From: Edaphochlamys debaryana
Lineage: Eukaryota; Chlorophyta; Chlorophyceae; Chlamydomonadales
DNA length: 64,000 bases
NCBI GenBank assembly: GCA_016858145.1
Contig: JAEHOE010000001.1
Span: forward strand, 3,100,001 to 3,164,000
Direction of reading: 5' to 3'
Part shown: piece by piece, positions 23,302 to 33,289 of the stretch
How positions within the stretch are numbered: the stretch's first letter is position 1
How the letters are laid out: each line of letters starts with the position of its first letter
Translations under genes and position numbers: made by a program
Notes under the pieces: generated by a model
Seen by the model: only the letters and a program-made list of their open reading frames with translations
Told to the model about the DNA's origin: nothing
Database searches by the model: none

Positions 23302-23973
23302 ATGAGAGTTAGCGCTTTCCGGGTCAACCGAACATGCCCCAAACGCGCTCTGTGCAGGCGCTCACTGGCCACCCGACCAGCACAAAGCGTCCAGCGAGGA
23401 GCCGTGAAAGCACAGGCTGTCGGGTGAGCTCGTTGGTGCACCTTCCGTGCCTCCCACCCCGAACATCGCCACGCGTGAACGTCCCTCCTGACGCTGGAAG
23501 CCCTCCCTGCTTCCCAAAGTCCAGCCCTGGTGCCGTGCCCAAAGCCTGACGCATGTCATGGTTCCCTTGCTGTGTCACTACCTGGATCCGGTTGCAGGAA
23601 GCAAGGGAGCGGTAAGCAACAAGGGGCCAGTGCAGGGCGCCGCACCCCCGCCTCTCCCGCCAAGCGCCCCCCGCCCCCCGCCGGCGGGCTGATGGACATG
23701 GAGGTACCCGTGTACGCAGAGCCCTGGAGCTTCGACAAGTGCGTGTTGGGGGCCGTGGTGCTGGTGTCGGGGGAGAACTTGCATGGGGTCGAGGGTAGAC
23801 GCTAAGCCCAGCCGCGCAGCCGAGGCCCTGAGCGCATTACAGAGCGCCCATTCCAGCTGGAAGGATCCCTGAGGTCTCCCTCCCCCCTCCCCCGCGGCTG
23901 CAGGTGCTGGAGCCTGTACGTAAACGTCTTCAAGTGGGCCACGGGGCAGGGCGGCAAGCGGGCGGCCAATTAG
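23302..23973 (+). CDS. small predicted plastid protein, unknown function
   Basis: Three exons, 23302-23423, 23598-23744 and 23904-23973, give a 112-residue protein. The first exon (MRVSAFRVNRTCPKRALCRR…VKAQAVG) is rich in Arg, Ser and Ala with no acidic residues, like an algal plastid transit peptide. The middle is a Gly/Gln/Pro linker. The end is the most protein-like part: LMDMEVPVYAEPWSFDKCVC, then WSLYVNVFKWATGQGGKRAA. The exon 1-2 junction is well supported (GG|GTGAGC, phase kept). The exon 2-3 donor is weaker (GTTGGG); the alternative GTGTTG donor one codon earlier shifts the last exon into a less convincing frame. I do not recognise the family. Confidence 0.5.
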
Positions 23974-24346
23974 GGCGCGGAGCGGCCCCTGGGGCGGAGG
24001 CGGAGCAGGTTGAGGGCTGGGGTGGCGGGAGGATTGCGTCGGGAGCTGCCGAGCGCAGAGCTGCAGTCGGGAGGTGAGGGCTGACGCATGTAGGCTTGCA
24101 GTGCGCACGAGACAACCGAAGAAGTGGTGGCGGACGGTGCAGGCAGGCAGGGTCGCTAGCAGTGGGGCCATGAGTTTGAGTTTCAGCCGGCAAAGCCTAT
24201 GGGACCAGGGGTGGCATATCGGTTGACGCCTGCAGCGGCAGAGGGTGACAAGGGGGCATAGGTGGCATGTATGCTGGGAGGTACACAGGGTCACCAGGGG
24301 AGAGGGCCTATGCAACAGTACGGTAATCTCGTGCCAAAGCTCTGAG

Positions 24347-24440
24347 CCCCGTGACAAAGTGCGGATTGCTCTTGACAGTCCCTGCCCGTGACAGCGCCCC
24401 CGTGACAACGAACCCCTCCAACAGCCGGTCCCCGTGACAA
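24347..24440 (+). promoter_or_regulatory. CCCGTGACA motif cluster upstream of WWHLG gene 1
   Basis: Four direct copies of CCCGTGACA within about 95 bp, starting near 24348, 24385, 24399 and 24432. They lie 270-360 bp before the start codon. Matching clusters precede the two paralogues (27421-27541, 29463-29586). I infer a shared cis-element. Confidence 0.6.
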
Positions 24441-24707
24441 CCGCTCCCGGCGAGCCCTGATAAAGGAGCCCGCAGCAGCAGCTAGCGATACCCTGCTGCC
24501 CGCCTTATCCTACCCCATTCTCGCCTGCCTGCAGCCCTCCTCCCAAAGACCATCGCCAACCACCGGTGAGCACGCGCACAGCGGGCGGGGACCGCCGTGC
24601 ACTGCGCCGCATGCAGTCCAGACCCCTGGCGCCCGCCGCTGCTCCTAACATGCCCACGGCTTGCCCCACTTCCCCGCAGCTCTCTCTCCCGGCCGCTCTC
24701 TGCCATC

Positions 24708-26213
24708 ATGAGCTTTCGGCGCGTGAGCCAGGAGGAGTTCGCCGCCGCCGCCCCCGCGCCCCTGGTGGTGGCGGTGGACGGCCTGGCGGCGCAGCTGCTG
24801 CCCCCGGGAGCCCCCCCGCAGTACGGCTTTGCCTGCATGGCTGGCGATGCGGATCAGCGTCTGTGGTGGCACCTGGGTGGCGTCGCCGCTACCAAGCTGC
24901 AGCGCAAGTGGCTGCTCGTCTACCCGGACGGCACCACCCTGCTGAAGGTGCGCCTGTCAACATCTTGCCTGGGCGTCCTACTCTTGCAGTTAGGAGCAGG
25001 GTTCGACAGCCAGTACTGGGCCAGTACTTTTGGGGCGGGGGGGCCGCCGGGCCAGTGGCGGCCGCCAGGCCGCCACTGGCACGCCAGTACCTGGGGTCAG
25101 CCCGCGCAGCGGGCAGGTACTGGCGGCAGCCAGTACTCGGTCTAGGGCCGAGTACTGGCGCGCCAGTACCTCCAGCCCGGGGGTAGCCTAGGAGCCGTAC
25201 TGGCTGGGGTGGAGCGCGTCCGGTGGTGCGCGTGGGGTTGGGAGTCTAAGGTCGCAGGTCCTCAAACACTTTCCTCTGTCTGACACTTCTAGTTGGGTTC
25301 TAGCACCCATTCCCGCTTCCGCGCCGCCTGAGGTGCACTAGCTTGAGTACTGGCGGCAGTCAGCACCCGAACTGCCAGTACTGAGCGCTTGACAAGCACT
25401 GGCACGCCAGTACCGGCAAGGGCTTGGGCGGGGGGCTAGGTACTGGCGGACGCCAGGGGCTACGGCAGCGCTATCACTGGCAGACAAGTACTTTTTGCGG
25501 GAGCCCTGTCGAACCCTGGTTAGGAGTCAGGGCTCCAACGCATCTTAGGGGCCGCTCATAAGAGTTTGCATGTCAACACCCTGCCTGGAAATGCTACTCC
25601 TCCCTTTCGAGTTATGGCCGTGCCGCAACTTGACACTCCCGCCGCCCACCCGCCCCCGGTCTCGCAGGCTGCGGGGACCTACGCGCAGCAGCACGTGCAG
25701 CTGCCGCCCGCGGCCGTGGCGGTGCTGCAGGAGCTGCACGCCTTCGTCTTCGAGCACTTGGGGTTCCAGGCGGGGAACGGCTTCGCGCTGCCGCCCGGAC
25801 CCCTGCCCCTCCGCATCATGCCCGTCATGCCCCTCCCGCCCGCCCCGGCGGCCCCCGCCGCCGCGCTGGCCCCCGCCCCGGCGCCCCCGGCCCCCGCCCC
25901 GGCGCCCCCGGCCCCCGCCAACGGCCCCGCCGCCAACGGCCCCGCCGCCAACGGCCCCGCCGCCAACGGCCCCGCCGCCAACGGCCCCGCCGCCAACGGC
26001 CCCGCCGCCAGCGGTCCCGCCGCCAACGGCCCCGCCCCCACCGTCCTGGCTACCGACAACGCCCCCGCCGCCCGGGCTGACGGCCCTGACATCGCTGCCG
26101 CCCGCCAGGAGGCGGCGCGCCTGGTCACCCAGATCAACCACCTCAAGGAGCACCTGGACGGCATCATCGGCCTCGTGGAGCAGCTCCAGGGCATGATGGT
26201 GGCGGCTGCGTGA
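24708..26213 (+). CDS. WWHLG-family protein 1 (unknown family)
   Basis: Two coding exons, 24708-24947 and 25668-26213, 261 residues; a probable 5'-leader intron runs 24566-24679. The N-terminal part holds the motif that defines this local family: DQRLWWHLGGVAATKLQRKW, then LLVYPDGTTLLK. Exon 2 has a helical stretch (VAVLQELHAFVFEHLG), a Pro/Ala linker with eight NGPAA repeats (25920-26039), and an amphipathic, coiled-coil-like end (AARLVTQINHLKEHLDGIIG, VEQLQGMM). No signal peptide or membrane segment. First of three tandem paralogues on the same strand; function unknown. The coding intron carries a 522-bp miniature transposon. A TGTAA signal lies at 26996-27000. Confidence 0.75.
24997..25518. 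mobile_element. hAT-type MITE inside the WWHLG1 intron
   Basis: A 522-bp element bounded by perfect 13-bp terminal inverted repeats (CAGGGTTCGACAG at 24997, its complement ending at 25518) and flanked by an exact 8-bp target duplication, GTTAGGAG, at 24989-24996 and 25519-25526. The 8-bp duplication and CAGGG-type ends are the hallmarks of hAT transposons. There is no transposase; the interior is made of short palindromic units built on CCAGTACTGG and GCCAGTAC, so it is non-autonomous. Confidence 0.88.
25920..26039 (+). repeat. 15-bp minisatellite coding for NGPAA
   Basis: Eight in-frame 15-bp units (AACGGCCCCGCCGCC and close variants) encode seven NGPAA/SGPAA repeats and a final NGPAP in WWHLG protein 1. 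They form a flexible linker between the core and the C-terminal coil. Confidence 0.9.
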
Positions 26214-27420
26214 GCGGTGAGCGTGGGGTCATGACCTGGTGATCTACGCGGCTTCATCCCTCTCTACTCCTGCAGGATTTCTCCCTACTGACCCGCATGG
26301 CCACCACCTCAGCGGTGAGGAGGGGAGAAGTCCGCTGCCTGGGGTTGGATGTTCCCTCCTGTTGAGGGGCAGCTTACTGCGGCCGGCGCCGATGAGCACA
26401 ACGTGTTACCGGTATGCCCATGGCTTGCTGCCGTAACACCCTTACCCTCGTGCTGGTCCCCCCGCAGGCTGGAGGGACCTAGGCTTTGGCAGCTGCGCGG
26501 GAGCATGGAGGGCGGCGGAGCTTGATGCTAGGTTTGCCATACACGATCGATGGGCTAAGGGCTAGATGCGCTATACAAGGTGTGAGTGTGGGGCGTCGCT
26601 CACTGCGCCGCGGGGCAACCTTGAGGGGCAACCTGTACAGTCACAGACGAGTGGGCTGGGTGCAAGGGCGTGCCTTTGTCGTTGGCATGCATTGAAAGCA
26701 CGGATTGAGGTTGATATGAGCAGTGGACGGTATGTTGGGCTGTTGAGGCAACCCCGACTGCAAGGTTCCCGTCAAGGAGAGTCAGGGTCAGGGTGGTTGT
26801 TCATTTTGGCAGTTGGGTTGAGCAGTTTGGAGCACTTGAGTCTGAGGCAGGGAGCCCCAGCGGCGAGGCCTCAGGAGGGTGTAGAGTGCGCCGAGACACT
26901 GTGGTGGACCTCCGTGCTGCTCGGCTTCTGTGCAGCTGCCGCTAGAGGCCAGAGCCTCTACGCCTCTAACCGGGCGCGGCTGCGGCTTTGGCCCATGTAA
27001 GCCTCCACCTCCATCAGGGCTACCCTCTCGTGCTCTCCCTCAGTCAGCAGTTCAGTCCCCCTCACGGTTACGGTGGCACAGCGTGTACTGCGTGGCCCCT
27101 GCAACCAAGCCAGCTGCAACCTGGTGCGGTCCTGGGCAGCTTGAAACCGGTAGAGCCCCGATCAAGGGAAGCACGGCAGCATGGGGTAACTCGTTCCTCA
27201 ACCCCCCCCTTCCTGGAGCAGCCCCGCCGATAGCCCCTGGGTAGGTAGCGTAGAGCCTGCTTAGAGCTGCTGAGACGCCTTTGGGTCGCAGCGCTGGCTG
27301 TGGTGGCGCCAGTTACACGCACCTTCCGTTGCCGCCGGCGTCGCAAGCGGTGTTGGCATGAGCGTGAGGCGAGGCAGTCGCGCAGGCCCTGACCCCGGCA
27401 GGCCCGGCAGGCGGACTCGC
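26214..27420. other. spacer between WWHLG genes 1 and 2
   Basis: No gene seen. It contains the 3' region of gene 1 with TGTAA at 26996-27000, then the distal upstream region of gene 2. Open frames here are short and inconsistent. Confidence 0.5.
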
Positions 27421-27541
27421 CCCCCGTGACACGCACCTTCCTTCGCCGCATGCGTCTGGCCAATGGCCCGGGCGCCTCGCAGTCACGGGTGGCCCTGCCT
27501 CTGAGGCCCGTGACAAGCCATGAAAGGCCACGCCCGTGACA
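27421..27541 (+). promoter_or_regulatory. CCCGTGACA motif cluster upstream of WWHLG gene 2
   Basis: Forward copies at about 27423, 27507 and 27533, plus an inverted copy (AGTCACGGG) at 27481-27489, 300-420 bp before the start codon. The inverted copy lies in CGCAGTCACGGG, a 12-bp string also found upstream of gene 3 at about 29523. Confidence 0.6.
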
Positions 27542-27842
27542 CGGATGCCGTACTGCTGCCCCCGTTAAGAGGCACGCCGTCGCACTGGCTTTCGGTAGAG
27601 CAAGCACCGTGTTGACCTTCACAGCCATTCCCCTGTCCTCTCAACAACCAGACCTCTGCCCCCCGACCCCGTGTAACGAACTATCGGTGAGCTTCTGCAG
27701 CTGGGGCACTGATAGGGGTGGGTGGCTGGGTGCTAAAGCAGCAGCGCCTGGAGCGCTGTTTCCATTTTGACTTTCCCACACATCTGCGTCCCCACCCTCC
27801 TACTCCCCCACACCGCCGCAGCCCCACCAGTCAGGCCCCACC

Positions 27843-28567
27843 ATGGTCCGCCTCTACGCAGCCCGCGCCATGGTCCCGGCGGTGGCCACCGACTGCAGCC
27901 GCTGGACCAACATCTCCCGGGACGAGTTCATGGAGGACGCCGATGAGGAGCTGGTGGCGGAGGCGGACGACCTGGCCCGGCGGCTGCTGCGGGGCCTGGG
28001 CCTGCCGTGGAACAGCCAGCCCCTGTACCTCTTCGGCATCCGCAGCGGCGGTGACGGGTGAGGCCCTGGGATTTGTGGATGGCGAGGGGATAGCTGAGCG
28101 AGGGCACGCCTGGTGTCGCATCCCTTCCGTCAACCCATCTGTGCTGCTTGCCCCGGGGGCACCCCCACCCGCATCCTGCACGGCCACCCTCAGCTGTCAA
28201 CCCCTATCCATCTCACACTCTCCCCTTCCCATCCCGCCCTACCCTCCCCCCAGCTCCGTGTGGTGGCACCTGGGCCGCTACCAGGACGACCGCCTCGACA
28301 AGGCCTGGCTGGTGCTTGCACCCCGGCGGCACCGTCAGCCTCAAGCGCCCGGGCTGCGCCTCGGCGGTGCCGTACAAGCTCTCCGCCGACGATCTGAACG
28401 TGGTGCGGCGCCTGCGAACCCACGTCTGCGGTGACGGCTTCGGCGGCCCCGCCGCCGCCGCCCCCCGCGGCCCGGCCGCTGCCGCTGGCGCCCGCGGCCG
28501 CGAGGCGGCTGACATTATGGCGCAGCTGGCCGCCCTCACGCAGCGCCTGCAGGAGCTCATGGCGTAG
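27843..28567 (+). pseudogene. WWHLG-family protein 2, with an apparent frameshift
   Basis: Two exons, 27843-28057 and 28254-28567; a probable 5'-leader intron runs 27687-27821. The first exon encodes an acidic helical region (EELVAEADDLARRLLRGLGL) ending at an intron that enters the core motif: SVWWHLGRYQDDRLDKAWLV. Near 28313-28317 the frame breaks. Before it, one frame carries the family motif; after it, another carries GGTVSLKRPGCASAVPYKLS, a helix (DDLNVVRRLRTHV) and a coil-like end (IMAQLAALTQRLQELMA). The two-exon length is one base over a multiple of three, which fits a single inserted base. It may be a real pseudogene, a sequencing error or a rare frameshift. Repaired length would be about 175 residues, the shortest of the three. 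TGTAA at 29059-29063. Confidence 0.7.
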
Positions 28568-29462
28568 ACCAGGCGGGGCCCAGCATGGGCAGGCAGGTGA
28601 GGCGGGGTAAAGGAAGATGCATGAGGGCACTGCGTGTGTGTGGCGGGGCCAAGACTGAGCTGCCGCGCTGACGCCTGGGTGGACCTGCTCCTTACCGCCG
28701 CCCTGCCCTGCCGTGCCCCTGTCCCTTGCAGCCCCAGATGGTGCCGGGGACCTTGGGGCGCCGTGCTGCATGGAGCTTGACGCCTGCGTGAAGAGGATGG
28801 AGTCCGGGCTTGCCCCCCTTTGGGAAAGCACGGTGCAGGCCTAGGCCTTAGGACGGTAGTCGGTCTAGGGTAAGGGAAACAGTAGTGGGTCGAGTGAGGA
28901 GCTGGCGGCAGGAGCGGCAGTTGTGGCAGTGGCGGAACGTTAGTAGGGCATTTTGGGTTGCTTTGGTTGGGTTGCAATAGTTCGGGCGTGTTGGGGGTAC
29001 GCCTAGCTAGGCAGCAGGAGGTGGACGGCAACTGGGGGTGCGTGTTGCGCTGCCCCCGTGTAACTCCCCCGGGAATACACTTTATGCTCCATACGCCGAT
29101 TGGCCCCTGCCCAGCGGGAAGACGGCAGCCGGCGCTAGGCCTAGAGCCGGCGGGGCGACCCAGGGGTCAAGTCAGCGGGGATCGCTCCAAGCGCTCAGCG
29201 TTTACTGGGACGGCACCGGCGCCATCGCTAGCGGCGGACAAAGTAAAACTGCCGCGAGCAGCAAGCTAGCTAGAGTCTAGGGTCTAGAGTCTAGAGTCTA
29301 GGGTCGCGCAAGTGGCCTCGTCCCTCCTCGTCCGTCGTCGACTAGTAGCCCCGAGCCCCCAACGCCTGCGGCCTTGCGGCGCGCGCCAGAGCGAAGGCAC
29401 CCACCTTGACACAGCGGCGGAGCCGGGGAGCGCTGGCTGTAGCCCTTGTGGCGGGGAAGGCA
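28568..29462. other. spacer between WWHLG genes 2 and 3
   Basis: No gene seen. It contains the probable gene 2 polyadenylation signal (29059-29063) and a short tandem repeat of GTCTAGA/GTCTAGG units at 29271-29303. Confidence 0.5.
29271..29303. repeat. short tandem repeat of GTCTAGA/G units
   Basis: About five 7-8-bp units (GTCTAGA, GTCTAGG) in a row, about 390 bp upstream of WWHLG gene 3. Confidence 0.8.
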
Positions 29463-29586
29463 CCCGTGACAAGCCTCAGCTCGGTGGGTCGTGCCCTGGC
29501 CGCCCCTGTGGCGCTCCCTGCCGCAGTCACGGGGTGTTGGTGCCAGCCTCTCAACCCACCTGCTGCCACGCAGTCCAAATCACGGG
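29463..29586 (+). promoter_or_regulatory. CCCGTGACA motif copies upstream of WWHLG gene 3
   Basis: A forward copy (CCCGTGACAA at 29463-29472), an inverted copy (AGTCACGGGG at 29525-29534) and a partial inverted copy (TCACGGG at 29580-29586), 105-230 bp before the start codon. Confidence 0.55.
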
Positions 29587-29689
29587 TGGTCTGCGCCGGC
29601 GCGTTGACACGCACTTCACCCACCACCCCACTGCAGCCCCCAGTCGCTCCAAGCTGGGATGAACTGCTAGCCCTCGTCAACTCCTTGAA

Positions 29690-31247
29690 ATGGATTCCTT
29701 CTCTCTCATCCCCAGCGCCGGTCTCAGCGCTGGCTGGGGCCTTGGCTACGGCAGCCCTTCTCCCGCCGGGCCCGACGCCCTCCCTGCGGCCTCCGACCTC
29801 TACGTGGTCAACGACAAGGGCTTCCTCACCGTGCGGCCCCCGGCCCTGCGCAGCTTCAACCCCAAGCTCGCTGACGAGGCCGCCGCCACCGCCGCCGAGC
29901 TGCTGCGGACGCATGCGCCCGAGCGCCTGGACGACGACGGCGCCGGCGGGGGCCCCTCCTTCGCGCTGTCCATGATGGCCTCATCCACCAACGTGCTGTG
30001 GTGGCACCTGGGGCCATACGACGACTGCCCCAGGTGCGGGGCCTCATGAGAGGGGCGCCAGGGGGGGAGGCGGGTGGGATTTGCGCCGGTAGCGTGGGAG
30101 GGCAGGTTGGCCGGAAGGCTTGGGTGGGGAGTGAGCTTGTTGCCTCCCCCCACCCTGCACCTCCCTCCCACCGCCCCAGGTCGCAGCGCATGTGGGTCAG
30201 CGTCAGCGGCGGCGGCATCTGCGCGCGGCTCAAGCTGCCGGGCGACCGCACCGCACACCTCACGCACGACCATGACACCGTGGCGAAGCGTCTGCACGCC
30301 TTCACTGCCGAGGTGGTCAACATGCACCGGGCGCAGCGCCGCTCCCCCGCCTCCCCCTCCGCCTCGCTGCCCTTCATGCAGAGCCCCAGCGCGAGGAGCA
30401 CCTTGGCCGCCCCCTTCGCCAGCCTCCTCGCCAGCCTGAGCTCTAATCTGGACCAGGCGGGCGCCGGCACCCCTGCCTCGAAGCACCGCATTGGGGGCTT
30501 TGGGGCCGGCCCCGCCGTTGCCCCGGCCGTCCTGGCCATGCCCGTCATGAGCCGTCTGACGGGCAGCGGCCGGGGCGAGGCGGGGAGCAGCGGCCCCGCG
30601 GCGGCATCTCCGGCTGGGCCCACGGAGGCCCGCGAAGGCCCTGCGCAGTATGGAGCAGCCGCCGGTGGGGGTGGGGTGGAGCCGTGGCGGCCGCGGACGC
30701 GCCTGCCAGACCCCGAGGCTGGGCCTGAGGCGCCGCGGGGGGTGGCTGTGAAGCAGGAGGAGGTCAGGCAGGAGGGTGAGGGGGAGATGGGCGTGGTCAA
30801 GGTGGAGGGCAGCAGTGCGGGCCGCCCCGGTGGCGGCGTGTGTGCGACCCCGCCGCCCGCCTCCGCAGTGCCGCTGCCCACGGCCGCCCGTGTGGCGGCG
30901 CTGGAGGCCCGTGTGGCAGACATGCAGGGCACCCTCAAGGACCTGTGTACGCTGGTGGGGCGGCTGCTGGAGGACAAGAACCGGTGAGTGCTCTTAAACT
31001 CCCGGCCTATCTTGCCGTACGTTGTGGTACCGCTGCGCTGCGCCTTGCTGATGGGTGGGTGGCGTGTTCAGGGCTGCTCGTGTAAACCTGATGGGTGGGT
31101 GGCGTATGTGTCGTTCCCTGTGGGCCCCGGTCCAATGAACCCCAAGCGCTGTGTCTCTGCATGCGGGAAGGAATGACAGGCCGCCGTTGCTGCCCCGCCC
31201 TGCCCGCCTGCAGGTCGGAGGCAGACACCCGCTCCCGCTGGCGTTAG
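29690..31247 (+). CDS. WWHLG-family protein 3 (unknown family)
   Basis: Three exons, 29690-30033, 30180-30983 and 31214-31247, 393 residues. The N-terminal half has an Ala-rich helix, then the family core split by an intron: SSTNVLWWHLGPYDDCPR, then SQRMWVSVSGGGICARLKLP, then a helix (TVAKRLHAFTAEVVNMHRAQ). A long low-complexity region follows (Ser, Pro, Gly, Glu). The end is a clear coiled coil (VAALEARVADMQGTLKDLCT, LVGRLLEDKN). The last short exon adds about ten residues. If its intron is retained, translation stops at TGA 30985-30987, and a TGTAA at 31081-31085 inside that intron could end the transcript, so two C-termini are possible. Longest of the three paralogues. Confidence 0.75.
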
Positions 31248-33289
31248 GGGGTGGAGGGGCTCGGGGGGGGGGGGCCAAAGAAAGCCCCGCGGGAGACGAG
31301 GGGGTCACTGCACTCATTGACGCCTGCCGAGGAGGCAACGCTTGGCGCCCACGAGACCGGAGGGGGGCCGGAAGACTGCTGTGTGTGCGGCGCTGCGGCA
31401 GGCCCGGTCGGACGGTTTCGGTGCCCTGGGCCGTAGCTTGGTAAGGTGGAGAGGAGGTGAGAGCAGCCGCTGGGGCGGCGGGTCACCCGCCGGAGTTTAT
31501 GTCGTGTAGGGCTATTGCTGCCCGAAGGATTCGCCGGAACCGCTTGGCCTGTTCCTGGTACCAGTCGCCGGGTATGGGGCTGCCGTGCTGGTCGGGCCCA
31601 TGCAGGATTGCAGGGATTGCAGGGGTTTCGTAGGCTGACGCAAAAGGCCTGTGAAGCGTAGGGGACGGGAAGGGCCTCCACAGCAGGCCCGCTGCGGCTT
31701 TGAGTGCTGTGGTGCGGTGACGTACCACTGTTGTTGTTGTTGTTGTTGTTGTTACACGGACATGGTACCAGCCGTGAACCCCCATACGGGCCGTGGGCTA
31801 AAGGGGAATGTGTTCAGTGAAGCACAAACAAGGTCAATGGAATCCAGCCTTGCCCAGGATGTGAGTGATGTGACCCGGCGTGACCGGTCCGTGTCTCAAG
31901 CGGGAGGAGCTGATGTTGAGTTGTAGGCGGGGCCAAGCGAGCCTGAGCTCTTGGAAGAGACTTGATTGAGGCGGGTCGGGGTTCATGTTGAAAGCCATAA
32001 GCTTCATTTCTCCTGACCCGTAAGGCACCCGGCATCCTTGAAGCAATACCGGTACGGGCCATAGCGTCCGCGCTTCCGAGATATGGCGGCCATGCCCCAA
32101 CGCAGTACAGCACGGCAGACGATCAGACCCGCACACAACAGAAGGACCGTAACGGCCTCGGAGCCGCCATTGCCTCCGGGCATAGCCACATCTTCAACTA
32201 GACAACCAGCCGCACCGAAGCGGGCAACACAGTAGCGCAACGCATGTCAATTGTACAAGTCATGGGGGCCAGGCAGCCGCAATGGGGCCTCACCCAATGA
32301 AGCGTAACTGTACACAGAAGGCACACACACACACGTATACGCACCAAGGCTTGGTAAGCACGGGTGCACACCAGCCTTAGCCCCGGCACTCTGGGCCAGG
32401 TGGAGACAGTACAGGGAACCCCAGGACGCGCGAACTAGACAGACGCAACAGACGTCTATGGCCGATGAATAAGACCTTGCAAATGGCAATCACCACTTAG
32501 AGCATGCATCAAGGCATACGTCCGGCAACGGCACCAGGGTCGGGCCAATGCACCCCGCCCTCAGGCCGGGCGCACGTCTCCTTCCCGCCAGCCTCGACAC
32601 CAACAAGCAAGCCAACCAAATTTTCGTGTTATGAACATCAAACGCCAGGGTGGTGCGATGGCGAATTTGCGCTTAGAATTGTGTTTGTCTTCTCTCCCGC
32701 CCGCGGTAAAATATGCGAGCGAAGTTCCGACCTGCCTATGTGCCTCTCTGCCGGCCTTGCGATGCGGCATGCTGTGTGATTGCAGCCCTACGCCCGAAGT
32801 TGAACGCAAAAACCCGACACCCAACTGAGCGCAAAGGTGCTGCCTCCCGTCCCATGTACCTCTCGTCCAAACCCCCAAGCCCCTGCCGGACCCTCGAGCC
32901 CCGTCCCATGCATCCCCTCCCGTCACTGCATGCTCGTCCGCGTGGGTTTGTGCGGCTCTTCCCCGTGCAATACCTTCCCGCCCCTGTCATCCTTCCCGCC
33001 CAGTCCTTGTACACCCAGAATGTGGCTTCCCCGCCAACGCCCCTTCACCTTGTCAGCCACCCGCCGACCCGCCCCAGCTCCCGCGAGCGAGGCCGCTCGC
33101 CCGTACACGCCACCGCCTGGCGGCCCCGCCAGCCGGGGCCACGGCCTCCCGCCCCGAAATCCGCTCCCTGGCTCCACAGCGTGCACACCCACCGGTCGCG
33201 CTTGGCCCCGCCAACAACCCGTCGTGCACGCTCCAGGCACCTGAGGCGCCCCGGATGCGCCTGCGTCGCCTCTGCACGGCTGTGGCCGC
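31248..33289. other. gene-free 2-kb interval
   Basis: Between the 3' ends of WWHLG gene 3 (+) and the membrane-protein gene (-). No supported gene. A (GTT)8 microsatellite lies at 31730-31753. Open frames show no codon bias or splice continuity. Confidence 0.55.
31730..31753. repeat. (GTT)8 microsatellite
   Basis: Eight perfect GTT units, followed directly by ACACGG. Confidence 0.95.

Noticed and set aside
23904..24060. Alternative Gly/Arg-rich C-terminus for the small plastid gene (CVLEPVRKRLQVGHG…)
   Set aside because: It uses the stronger-looking GTGTTG donor but yields low-complexity sequence running on for about 50 codons; the other frame gives a compact aromatic end and a nearby stop. 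Left as a stated uncertainty.
24997..25518. CRISPR-like array from the repeated AGTACTGG units
   Set aside because: The units are irregularly spaced, occur in both orientations, lie in a eukaryotic intron and sit between transposon ends.
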